DNA of 8,078 nucleotides, from NCBI GenBank assembly GCA_946479895.1, contig CAMLHT010000174.1, forward strand, positions 1-8,078. The letters are read 5' to 3'. The notes under the pieces are model-generated. The model searched no databases and was not told the DNA's origin. It worked only from the letters and a program-made list of their open reading frames with translations. This stretch comes from an uncultured Gemmatimonadota bacterium. GTDB lineage: Bacteria; Gemmatimonadota; Gemmatimonadetes; Gemmatimonadales; Gemmatimonadaceae. Of the stretch, positions 1-6,484 are shown in pieces (position 1 is the first letter of the stretch; every line of letters starts with the position of its first letter). The translations under genes were made by a program, and so were the position numbers.

Positions 1-1921
1 CCGGCTCGTTGCCCTCGCCGCCAGCCTCGTCGCCCTCGGCTCCGCTTACGCCCAGCCGTCCGCGAAGGCCGGCCCCGTCTTCGTGAACGGCATGGCGCAG
101 ATCGTCCCCGCCTTCGAGGACTCGACCCGGTGGATCCGCCAGGATCTCTGGGTGGAGACGAAGTTCGATTCGGATCGCGACGGGCGGAACGACCGCGTGC
201 ACGTCGACGTCACGCGCCCGGGCCAGACGGAAACGGAGGGACTCAGGGTCCCCGTGCTGTACGGATCCAGCCCGTATTTCGCCGGCACCTCGCCTGATTT
301 CGTCGGCTGGGACGTCCGGCAGGAGCTCGGCGCCGAGCCGAAGGCGCGCGGCCACATGACGTCGCCGCCGTACAAGGGAGACAACACGAGGATCTCGAAC
401 GCGCTCGTGTTCGAGTGGGTCCGGCGCGGATTCGCCGTCGTGCACTCCGAGGCGCCAGGCACGGGCCGCTCACAGGGCTGCCCCACGGTCGGTGACGTGC
501 CCGAGCGCACCGCCATGAAGTACGTGATCGACTGGCTCAACGGCCGCGCGAAGGGATACACCGCGCCGGTCGGCGGCACCGAGGTCAGCGCGACCTCGTG
601 GTCGACGGGGAAGGTGGGGATGATCGGGACATCGTATGAAGGCACGCTGCCGCTGGCCGCGGCGACGACCGGTGTGGAAGGACTCGAGGTCGTCGTGCCC
701 GTCTCGCCGAACACGTCCTACTACCACTATTACCGCTCCAATGGCCTCGTCCGCTCCCCCGGCGGCTACCTCGGCGAGGACGTCGACGTGCTCTACGACT
801 TCGTGGCGAGCGGTGACACGCTGGGTCGCGCGAAGTGCGAGTCCGTCTGGAAGAACGGCATCTTCGCCGGGCGCGCGGGCCAGGATCGCATGAGCGGCGA
901 CTACAACGACTTCTGGGCCGCGCGCGACCTCCTGCCGCAGGTGAAGAACATCAAGGCGGCGGTGCTGCTCGCGCACGGGCTCAACGACTACAACGTGATG
1001 CCCGATCACAGCACGCGCATCTACGACGAGATGAAGGCCAACGGCCAGCGCGTCGCGCTCTACCTGCACCAGGGCGGACACGGAGGCAACCCGCCGGCCG
1101 ACATGCTGAACCGCTGGTTCACGCACTACCTCTACGGCATCGACAACGGCGTCGAGAAGGATCCGCCGGTCTGGATCGTCCACGACCAGAACGCGCAGGC
1201 GCCCGTGAACAGCAGCGCCACCGTCGCGGCGGCCGCGCAGGGCCGTGGCCGCGGGCGCGCGATCGTCGCGCCGACTCCGTACGCTTCGTTCCCGGTGCCG
1301 GGTGCCGCGCCGGTCACGCTCTATCCCACCGCGGGTGGCAACGCGGTCGCCACGCTCGCGACGACGGCGGCGCGCGGCACCGACCGGCTGGTGGACGACG
1401 TCGCGTTGAGTGGAAGCGCGAATGCCAGCGCCACGGAATCGCGGAATCGCCTGCTGTACGCGACGCCCGAGCTCACGGACACGATTCACGTCTCCGGTGC
1501 TGCCCGCGTCAGGCTGCGCATCTCCGCGAACAGGCCGGCGGCGAATCTCAGCGTCTGGCTCGTGATGCTCCCGTACGACTCCACGCGCACCGGCTCGTCG
1601 AGCCACGCCGGACTCGTCGCCCGGGGCTGGGCCGACATCCAGAACTACAAGTCACTCACGAAGGGCGGCGACTACGACTCGAAGACGCCGGGCGAGCCGC
1701 TCGTTCCCGGCCGGTTCTACGACGTGACCTTCGACCTCCAGCCCACCGATGAGTTCATTCCGGCCGGACGGAAGCTGGCGCTGATGATCATGTCGAGCGA
1801 CCAGCAGTTCACGCTGTGGCCGCAGGCCGGGACCGAGCTGACGGTCGATCTTGCGGGGTCGTCGATCGCGATTCCCGTAGTCGGCGGGAGCGCGGCCCTG
1901 AAGAAGGCCGGCGTCCGGTAG
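1..1921 (+). CDS. Secreted S15/CocE-type serine hydrolase (Xaa-Pro dipeptidyl-peptidase-like), 5' end off window
   Basis: Probable exported peptidase or acyl hydrolase of the S15/CocE family, which removes X-Pro dipeptides from peptide N-termini or cleaves esters. The frame is open from base 2, so the GTG at 83 and the ATG at 92 are internal. The residues before them, RLVALAASLVALGSAYA|Q, are the end of a Sec signal peptide with an AYA|Q cleavage site, placing the true start left of the window. Numbered from the codon at base 2, the nucleophile is Ser211 in GTSYEG (the family's GxSYxG), Asp329 lies in HGLNDYN and His360 in QGGHGG; together they form a complete alpha/beta-hydrolase triad. DGRNDRVHVDVTRP near the N-terminus is also typical. 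From about residue 455 the protein resembles the family's C-terminal jelly-roll domain. An Ala-rich and GRGRGR stretch (around 1220-1260) joins the two domains. 639 residues are visible, normal for the family. The stop is TAG at 1919-1921. Peptidase versus esterase cannot be decided from sequence. Confidence 0.9.
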   Translation, partial: RLVALAASLVALGSAYAQPSAKAGPVFVNGMAQIVPAFEDSTRWIRQDLWVETKFDSDRDGRNDRVHVDVTRPGQTETEGLRVPVLYGSSPYFAGTSPDFVGWDVRQELGAEPKARGHMTSPPYKGDNTRISNALVFEWVRRGFAVVHSEAPGTGRSQGCPTVGDVPERTAMKYVIDWLNGRAKGYTAPVGGTEVSATSWSTGKVGMIGTSYEGTLPLAAATTGVEGLEVVVPVSPNTSYYHYYRSNGLVRSPGGYLGEDVDVLYDFVASGDTLGRAKCESVWKNGIFAGRAGQDRMSGDYNDFWAARDLLPQVKNIKAAVLLAHGLNDYNVMPDHSTRIYDEMKANGQRVALYLHQGGHGGNPPADMLNRWFTHYLYGIDNGVEKDPPVWIVHDQNAQAPVNSSATVAAAAQGRGRGRAIVAPTPYASFPVPGAAPVTLYPTAGGNAVATLATTAARGTDRLVDDVALSGSANASATESRNRLLYATPELTDTIHVSGAARVRLRISANRPAANLSVWLVMLPYDSTRTGSSSHAGLVARGWADIQNYKSLTKGGDYDSKTPGEPLVPGRFYDVTFDLQPTDEFIPAGRKLALMIMSSDQQFTLWPQAGTELTVDLAGSSIAIPVVGGSAALKKAGVR

Positions 1922-1935
1922 GTCGGGAGGAACCT

Positions 1936-1974
1936 GGGAGCCAGGGGAAGCGTGTCACGCTTCGTCTGGCTCCC
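1936..1974. terminator. Strong two-part hairpin at convergent gene junction
   Basis: The outer stem is GGGAGCCAG (1936-1944) with CTGGCTCCC (1966-1974), 9 bp perfect. After a symmetric 2x2 internal loop comes an inner perfect 8-bp stem, GAAGCGTG (1947-1954) with CACGCTTC (1956-1963), closing on one base or, more realistically, 7 bp around a GTC loop. It lies 15 bases after the stop of the S15 gene and covers the last codons and stop of the convergent membrane-protein gene, so it could end transcription in both directions. Neither side has a proper T-run (the plus side reads CGTTCATTTCC), so an intrinsic terminator is an inference; it could also be a 3'-end stabiliser. Confidence 0.6.
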
Positions 1975-2338
1975 CGTTCATTTCCGGCCCGCGCAGTCCC
2001 CCCAGAAGATCCCGCATCCACCCGCCCAGCACTGCCGCGCTCCACCCGAGTATTCCCGGGAACACCACGGTCAGCCCCGTCACCACGATCGCGGGAAAGC
2101 CCAGCACTCCCGACAGCAACACGACGAGCCTCCCGAAGGCCTCTCCCCCAACGATCGCGTCGGCCCCGAGAAGCACCAGCCACGCGACCGACGCCGCCAG
2201 TGCGATCCAGCTCGGCCGCAGCCGCGTGAACCCCGCGACGAGGGCGACGATCGGCACCGTCCACCATCCTCCGATCCACGTCGTCGCCATGAAGGTTGCG
2301 GCGAGGGCGATGAACACGGCGATCCGGCGCGCGCTCAT
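1955..2338 (-). CDS. Small multi-pass membrane protein, function unknown
   Basis: A 127-aa hydrophobic protein that I do not recognise. It starts MSARRIAVFIALAA and has four or five likely membrane segments: about residues 6-22, 25-38, 43-62 and 70-107, the last long enough to be a hairpin of two helices. Positive residues at 4-5 and 39-41 and a short acidic tail (GEPDEA) are consistent with a folded inner-membrane protein. An aromatic cluster, WIGGWW, sits at 21-26. The start is chosen at ATG 2338-2336 because it overlaps the TGA stop of the upstream acylase gene in the classic ATGA arrangement, which implies one transcript and translational coupling. The frame stays open further upstream, but that stretch lies wholly inside the acylase gene and is a shadow. 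The last codons fall in the hairpin at 1936-1974. No catalytic motif is visible; a partner or accessory role for the acylase is only a guess from linkage. Confidence 0.75.
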   Translation of the reverse strand: MSARRIAVFIALAATFMATTWIGGWWTVPIVALVAGFTRLRPSWIALAASVAWLVLLGADAIVGGEAFGRLVVLLSGVLGFPAIVVTGLTVVFPGILGWSAAVLGGWMRDLLGGLRGPEMNGEPDEA

Positions 2339-4842
2339 CGCCGCCCCGTGAGCGTGAGGGTCGACATCGTCTGCCCGGCGGTGAGCTCGTCCGCTGTCCG
2401 CGGAAAGCGCGCCGCCTCGAGCTCCCCGCGCGACCACATGTCCATGCGATCGCGGTACCGCGTGCTCAGCGGATTCCCGGACTGCCCGCCCGGATAGGTC
2501 GTCCACGCCTGGATCCGCGGGCCGAGATCCACCACCATCCGCCAGCTCGGTCCGTGCGTCCCCGTTCCCGACGACGGCGCGAGCGTGCCCGGCCCGCCCT
2601 GTACCGGAACGTTCAGGGCCGAGAGCGCGGGAAGCCTGAGCAGGTGATTGACGTTCGCGAACCGCGCGTGATCCCAGCGCCATTCATCCGAGTCCGGACC
2701 GCCGCGCTTCGCGACCACACGGTCGAGCGCCGTGACCAGCGCCTGCGCGAGGACGTCGTCCCGCGTCTCGCGCTCCGGCGTCCGCCGGTCGTCCCACCAC
2801 ACGCTTGCCGAATCGGACATCAACTGGAGCAGCACCGCGCTCGGCGGAGTCGCGACGCGGCGCGCGCGGCTGCCATTGCCGGCGAGCAGCTCGTCCCAGG
2901 TACGGGCGACGACGTCGAGCATCGTTTCCTCGAACAGCACGGCGCGCCGGTTCTCCTTCGTGTACCGGCGATCCCACTCGGCCAGCAGCGCGGTGGCCCG
3001 CGCGAGCTTCGCGCTGTCGGTGCCCGCGCCGCGCCGCCGCAGCACGTTGCGGCCCGCGGCGAGGATCCTGGCGACGAACAGGTCGGCCCGCGCGCTCGCC
3101 GGATCGGTCTGGAACGCGCGCATCTCGTCGACGGTCACCGAGGAATCGGCGCGCAGGATCTGGTTGATGCGCAGCGCCCGCCACGGGTCGAAGCTTCCGC
3201 CCCACCAGTACGCGGAGGTGGACGGATCGATCGGCTGCTGATTCGCGGAGGCGACGAAGGCCTGCGGCGGATCGAAGGACTGCGGGTAGGCCGCGAGCGG
3301 GACGTTGCCGCGCCAGTCGTTGCCCGCCGTTCCACCGTCACGAATCGTGTCGCCCGCGCCGTTGCCGGCGCGAATCGGAAAGCGGCCCGTCGACCGGAGC
3401 GCGATGTGCCCGCCGCGATCCGCCGCGAGGAAGTTCTGCGCCGGCGCCGTGTAATCGCGCCCGATGCGCGCCTGGAGCTCGCTCACGCTCGTGGCGCGCT
3501 GGACCCCGAGCAGCGCCGCGGGCTCCGTGCCCCCCTCGAGCACCGTCCAGCGCATGGAGATCCACCGACCGCCGATCCGCTTGAGCGGACCGCGGTACGT
3601 GGAGTACATCGTGTCGCTGGCGACGACGCTCCCGCTGCCGTCGCGATACGTCTCGACTCGCGGCGTCACCTTCCGCCAGCTCCCGTCCACCAGGTGACGC
3701 GCGGGATGGAGCGTGTCGTCCACCTGCTCGGTGAAGAAGTCGAGCACGTCCGTGCCGGTGTTCGTCATGGTCCAGGCGACGTCGCGATTGAACCCGATGA
3801 CGATGAAGGGGGCGCCGGGAATGGTGACGCCGTAGACGTCGAGCGTGCCCGGCACCACCAGGTGCGCCTCGTACCATATGGAAGGCAGCGTGAGATCGAG
3901 GTGCGGGTCGCCGGCGAGGAGCGCGTGCCCGTTCGCCGACCGCCGCGGCGACACCGCCCAGTTGTTGCTCGCGAACACCGTCGCCTCGCCCGCGTCGGCC
4001 GCGCGCTGATGAGCGCCGGACGGGAGGAACGCATCGCGCGCCGCCGCGAGCAGGTTGGCGGCCGGCTCCGGCGCGCCGGGCGATGGCAGGGGTCTCGTCT
4101 CGAATCGCGGTGCGCCCGTTCCGTTCGGCTGGATCGGCTCCTGGATCGGCGCGGTGTTCGGGAATAGTGCGTTCGCGGCCGCAGTGCCGACGCGACTTGC
4201 CGCCGCGTACCGGTCGCCTTCGGCGTCGCCGTACGCGAGGGTCCAGCCCATTCTCCCGAGGAGCAGGTACGAGCTCACCACGTCCCACCGCTCGGGCCGC
4301 GTGCCCGTCAGGCGGAACTCGATCGGCAGCGCGCTCGCCGGCATCGATTCGATGAAAGCGTTCACGCCGTCGGCATATGCCGCTGCTGCCGCGGTGAACT
4401 CCGGCCCGCCGCGGGCGCCGTCGGCGAGCTGGCGCGCCACCGCCGTGAGCCCGAGCCCGCGCATCTCGCGATCGAGCGGCAGCGCGCGCGGCCCGGCGAT
4501 CTCCGTCAGCCTCCCGGCCGCGGCGAGCGTCTGGAGGTACATCTGGAACAGGCGGTCGCGCGCGACCACGTAGCCCAGCGCCCGGTAGGCGTCCGCCTCG
4601 GTGGTCGCGAAGATGTGCGGCACCGCGCGGTCGTCGTACACCACCTTCACGGCGGCCGAGAGGCCCGGGATGCGTGCGTCCGCCGACGCCGGCATCGACG
4701 CGCTGCGACTCATCGACCACACGCCATGCGCGGGGTCGAGGAAGGGGCCGAGGGCCGGCGCCGGTCCGATCCGGCGCGCGCCGACCCAGCAGGCGGCGGC
4801 GAGGACGACCAGGGCGACGGCGTGGCGGGGGCGGAAGGGCAT
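2335..4842 (-). CDS. Penicillin acylase family protein (Ntn-hydrolase precursor)
   Basis: Amide-bond hydrolase of the penicillin G acylase / AHL acylase / cephalosporin acylase family, 835 aa, the usual precursor length. These precursors are exported and cut themselves into alpha and beta chains. The alpha chain has the family signature GYVVARDRLFQMYLQ and GRLTEIAG. Cleavage is expected before Ser292 in ASNNWAV, giving a beta chain of 544 residues with Ser as N-terminal nucleophile. LLAGDPHL follows, then TNTGTDVLDFF with Asp365 and Asp368 near the expected calcium ligands. Asn534 in ASANQQP is beta residue 243, very close to the oxyanion-hole Asn241 of the E. coli enzyme. The N-terminus has one hydrophobic segment after RPRH; LAAAC ending at Cys18 fits a loose lipobox, so it may be a lipoprotein, a cleaved signal peptide or an anchor. 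The ATG at 4842 has no Shine-Dalgarno. The stop overlaps the next gene. Substrate (beta-lactam, acyl-homoserine lactone, other acyl amide) cannot be assigned. Confidence 0.93.
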   Translation of the reverse strand: MPFRPRHAVALVVLAAACWVGARRIGPAPALGPFLDPAHGVWSMSRSASMPASADARIPGLSAAVKVVYDDRAVPHIFATTEADAYRALGYVVARDRLFQMYLQTLAAAGRLTEIAGPRALPLDREMRGLGLTAVARQLADGARGGPEFTAAAAAYADGVNAFIESMPASALPIEFRLTGTRPERWDVVSSYLLLGRMGWTLAYGDAEGDRYAAASRVGTAAANALFPNTAPIQEPIQPNGTGAPRFETRPLPSPGAPEPAANLLAAARDAFLPSGAHQRAADAGEATVFASNNWAVSPRRSANGHALLAGDPHLDLTLPSIWYEAHLVVPGTLDVYGVTIPGAPFIVIGFNRDVAWTMTNTGTDVLDFFTEQVDDTLHPARHLVDGSWRKVTPRVETYRDGSGSVVASDTMYSTYRGPLKRIGGRWISMRWTVLEGGTEPAALLGVQRATSVSELQARIGRDYTAPAQNFLAADRGGHIALRSTGRFPIRAGNGAGDTIRDGGTAGNDWRGNVPLAAYPQSFDPPQAFVASANQQPIDPSTSAYWWGGSFDPWRALRINQILRADSSVTVDEMRAFQTDPASARADLFVARILAAGRNVLRRRGAGTDSAKLARATALLAEWDRRYTKENRRAVLFEETMLDVVARTWDELLAGNGSRARRVATPPSAVLLQLMSDSASVWWDDRRTPERETRDDVLAQALVTALDRVVAKRGGPDSDEWRWDHARFANVNHLLRLPALSALNVPVQGGPGTLAPSSGTGTHGPSWRMVVDLGPRIQAWTTYPGGQSGNPLSTRYRDRMDMWSRGELEAARFPRTADELTAGQTMSTLTLTGRR

Positions 4843-4851
4843 TCGAGCGGG

Positions 4852-4857
4852 ATTGTA
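4852..4857 (-). promoter_or_regulatory. Candidate -10 box very close to the acylase start
   Basis: On the minus strand the hexamer TACAAT (5 of 6 to TATAAT) ends nine bases before the acylase ATG. With the usual 6-7 base gap, transcription would begin only two or three bases before the start codon, giving an essentially leaderless mRNA, in keeping with the absent ribosome-binding site. A -35 box at normal spacing is poor (TTCCCC). Confidence 0.4.
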
Positions 4858-4886
4858 CGGAAAGAGAATGGGAAGGGGAATGGGCC

Positions 4887-4922
4887 GTGGGAGTGGGAGT
4901 GGGAGTGGGAGTGGGAGTCGGA
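4887..4922 (+). repeat. GTGGGA hexanucleotide tandem repeat, potential G-quadruplex
   Basis: Five perfect GTGGGA units (4887-4916) are followed by one degenerate unit, GTCGGA. The five GGG runs spaced by AGT meet the usual intramolecular G-quadruplex pattern on the plus strand. The repeat is embedded in a longer G/A-rich stretch starting near 4859. It lies 45-80 bases upstream of the acylase start codon and outside any gene I accept; the Gly-Val or Gly-Ser dipeptide readings of it are artefacts. Confidence 0.9.
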
Positions 4923-4973
4923 GGCGATGTCCTTCCGGGGCTGTTCGAGGTCCCCGGTGAATGCTTCCGGCGC

Positions 4974-5117
4974 GAGGGCAGGTCGGGAGTGGTTGCGCGG
5001 ACAGCGGGTATCCAGCTTTGGATAATCGTTACGTCCTTGAGAGATTCCTCATGCGACGGAGAACGATTATCCAATGCTGGATACCGCGCATCCGCGCAAC
5101 CCTCCCGACCTCCCCTC
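4974..5117. repeat. Large imperfect inverted repeat (palindromic element, MITE/REP-like)
   Basis: The left arm 4974-5030 and right arm 5062-5117 are reverse complements at about 49 of 57 aligned positions. The differences are one single mismatch near each end (4979, 5017), one single-base bulge (T4990) and one 5x5 unpaired block (5001-5005 against 5086-5090). The 31-base centre (5031-5061) can pair weakly further (CGTC 5032-5035 with GACG 5055-5058; TGAG 5038-5041 with CTCA 5048-5051). The inner halves are more AT-rich than the surroundings, suggesting a different origin. No transposase, clear target-site duplication or credible ORF is present. It could be a non-autonomous mobile element, a REP-type extragenic palindrome or a structured RNA. 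Its copy number in the genome is unknown. Confidence 0.85.
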
Positions 5118-5149
5118 CATCCGAAGTCACCGCCGGCCGCTGCACCCCC

Positions 5150-5155
5150 TATCTT
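5150..5155 (+). promoter_or_regulatory. Candidate -10/-7 element for tadA
   Basis: TATCTT followed by G lies 25 bases before the tadA ATG. It matches the sigma70 -10 consensus at four of six positions and also resembles the TAnnTTTG element of Bacteroidota promoters. It lies just downstream of the large palindrome and would give a leader of about 20 bases consisting mostly of the 9-bp duplication. No good -35 box is visible. Confidence 0.35.
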
Positions 5156-5160
5156 GCTAT

Positions 5161-5178
5161 CCCACGATCCCCACGATC
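5161..5178 (+). repeat. Perfect 9-bp tandem duplication directly before tadA
   Basis: CCCACGATC occurs twice back to back (5161-5169, 5170-5178), followed by CC and the tadA ATG. It takes the place where a Shine-Dalgarno sequence would lie; none is present. It may be a chance slippage product. Confidence 0.85.
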
Positions 5179-5180
5179 CC

Positions 5181-5630
5181 ATGTCCGCAGACGAACGCTG
5201 GATGCGCGAGGCCATGGCGCTGGCGACTGAGGCCGCCGCCTCCGGAGACGTTCCGGTCGGCGCCCTCATCGTGCGCGATGGCGTCGTCGTGTCCTCCGCC
5301 GCCAACCGCACCGTCCGCGACCAGGATCCCACCGGCCACGCCGAGCTGATCGCCATACGTGAGGCGGCGCGCGCGCTCGGCGACTGGCGGCTCGCGGGCT
5401 GCACTCTCTACGTCACCCTCGAGCCGTGCGCGATGTGCGCCGGCGCCATCGTCCTCTCGCGCCTCGATCGCGTCGTCTTCGGCGCCTTCGACGACAAGGC
5501 GGGCATGGCCGGCTCGGTCGGCGACCTGCTGCGCCACCCCAGGCTCAATCATCGCCCGCAGGTCCAGGCCGGCGTTCTCGCCGCCGAGACCGGGCAGGTG
5601 CTCGCCGACTTCTTCCGCGCGAGGCGCTGA
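5181..5630 (+). CDS. tadA: tRNA-specific adenosine deaminase TadA
   Basis: Deaminates adenosine-34 to inosine in the anticodon of tRNA-Arg(ACG), a cytosolic and normally essential step for reading CGN codons. The 149-aa product is of normal length. It has the cytidine/deoxycytidylate deaminase zinc signature: His53-Ala-Glu55 in TGHAE (zinc ligand and catalytic proton shuttle), and Cys83 and Cys86 in EPCAMC (zinc ligands), matching H57/E59/C87/C90 of the E. coli enzyme. The C-terminal run DDKAGMAGSVGDLL, then LNH and GVLAAE, is typical of TadA rather than cytosine or guanine deaminases. The ATG at 5181 is chosen because homologues begin just before the DERWMREAMALA helix. The frame is open far upstream, but that would translate the palindrome and the G-rich repeat. 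There is no Shine-Dalgarno. The next gene follows after 77 bases on the same strand. Confidence 0.95.
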   Translation: MSADERWMREAMALATEAAASGDVPVGALIVRDGVVVSSAANRTVRDQDPTGHAELIAIREAARALGDWRLAGCTLYVTLEPCAMCAGAIVLSRLDRVVFGAFDDKAGMAGSVGDLLRHPRLNHRPQVQAGVLAAETGQVLADFFRARR

Positions 5631-5666
5631 AGAAACCTTCCGGCCCCCGCGGCCGTCCAAGGTCCT

Positions 5667-5680
5667 GTGGCTCGAGCCAC
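5667..5680. promoter_or_regulatory. Perfect 14-bp palindrome between tadA and the next gene
   Basis: GTGGCTCGAGCCAC is a perfect dyad in the 77-base gap, 27 bases before the downstream start. It could be an operator for a dimeric regulator, or a short hairpin (5-bp stem, TCGA loop); the following CTCATTTC is too weak a T-run to call a terminator with confidence. Confidence 0.35.
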
Positions 5681-5707
5681 CTCATTTCACCCACCGCATC
5701 TTCCCCG

Positions 5708-6484
5708 ATGATGACTCGCCTCCGGTCTTTTGCCGCCGCGACTGCCGCGCTCGCCGTCTTCACCCTCCCACTGCGGGCGCAGGTGTCGCCCGGACGCGCG
5801 GCGCTCGAGCGCATGCAGGCCGCGTATGCCGGCAAGTGGTACCGGACGCTCACCTTCGTCCAGAAGACGACCATCTATCGCCCCGGCGCGCCGGAGCGCG
5901 TCTCCATCTGGCATGAGAGCCTGCGCTACACGCCGCAATCGGGCGTGCAGCTCCGCATCGACAACGGGGAGCTCGAGGCGGGGAACGGGTCGCTGTCGAC
6001 GACCGATTCCACCTGGATCGTGCGGGCGGGGAAGGTCGCGCAGGTCCGGACGCCGGGGAATCCGTTTCTCGTCTGGATCGAGGGCGTGTACGTGCAGCCG
6101 ATGGAGGAGACCGAACGCGTGGTGAAGGCCATGGGCGTCGACCTGCACCGCATCCGGCGCGGCACCTGGCGGAACCGCCCCGTCACCGTGATCGGCGCCG
6201 CGACGCCGGGCGACACGACGAGCAGCCAGGCGTGGATCGACGACGAGCGACAGGTCATCGTACGCATGATCGTCGCCGATTCCGTTGCGCCGCTCGACGT
6301 GTACCTCGACGACTACGTGCGGGCCGGCGGCGGCTGGCTCGAGACGAAGGTGGACATCTACAGCGGCGGAGTCCTCCGGCAGCGCGAGGAGTACACCGAC
6401 TACAAGGTCGACGTCGCGCTGCCCGAGGCCCTTTTCGATCCGGCGCAGTGGACGACGGCGCCCCACTGGGGCCGGAAGCCCTAG
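5708..6484 (+). CDS. Secreted protein of unknown function, possibly LolA/LolB-like fold
   Basis: A 258-aa exported protein. The N-terminus, with positively charged TRLR, a hydrophobic core and LPLRA|Q, is a Sec signal peptide with likely cleavage after Ala24, so it acts in the periplasm or outside. The mature part alternates polar and hydrophobic residues in short strands (TFVQKTTIY, STWIVRAGKVAQVR, RPVTVIGAA, QAWIDDERQVIVRMIVAD, WLETKVDIYSGG). This recalls the half-barrel of outer-membrane lipoprotein-sorting-like proteins: a substrate-derived strand, then WIDDE...VRM, then a final strand before a short helix. That fold call is an impression from pattern, not a recognised motif. There are no cysteines in the mature part and no catalytic signature. 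Two consecutive ATGs (5708, 5711) both fit; no Shine-Dalgarno distinguishes them. It may be co-transcribed with tadA, although the two jobs are unrelated. The TAG stop sits two bases from the convergent stop of the MBL gene. Confidence 0.8.
   Translation: MMTRLRSFAAATAALAVFTLPLRAQVSPGRAALERMQAAYAGKWYRTLTFVQKTTIYRPGAPERVSIWHESLRYTPQSGVQLRIDNGELEAGNGSLSTTDSTWIVRAGKVAQVRTPGNPFLVWIEGVYVQPMEETERVVKAMGVDLHRIRRGTWRNRPVTVIGAATPGDTTSSQAWIDDERQVIVRMIVADSVAPLDVYLDDYVRAGGGWLETKVDIYSGGVLRQREEYTDYKVDVALPEALFDPAQWTTAPHWGRKP

Noticed and set aside
470..1606. 378-aa open frame on the minus strand
   Set aside because: It is Arg/Ala/Val-rich, without motifs, and wholly opposite the S15 hydrolase whose triad and domains are clear; typical GC-rich shadow.
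1921..1930. Shared 10-mer GGTCGGGAGG at the start of the 1936-1974 hairpin region and in the outer arm of the large palindrome (complement of 5101-5110)
   Set aside because: It suggested a common repeat family, but the similarity stops there and the other side of the first hairpin lacks the matching complement; a 10-mer match is not enough in GC-rich DNA.
2554..4167. 537-aa open frame on the plus strand
   Set aside because: Arg-rich low-complexity translation antisense to the acylase, which has complete family motifs.
4974..5117. Insertion sequence remnant with target-site duplication
   Set aside because: I could find no matching direct repeat at the two outer edges and no transposase fragment, so it is reported only as a palindromic element.
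4674..5180. N-terminal extension of tadA, an open frame from 4674 to the tadA start
   Set aside because: It would translate part of the acylase gene, the GTGGGA repeat (as Gly-Val repeats) and the palindrome. TadA homologues begin at about residue 1 of the 5181 start.
3338..5404. 688-aa open frame on the minus strand
   Set aside because: It runs through the acylase in another frame, the intergenic palindrome and antisense to tadA; no recognisable domain.
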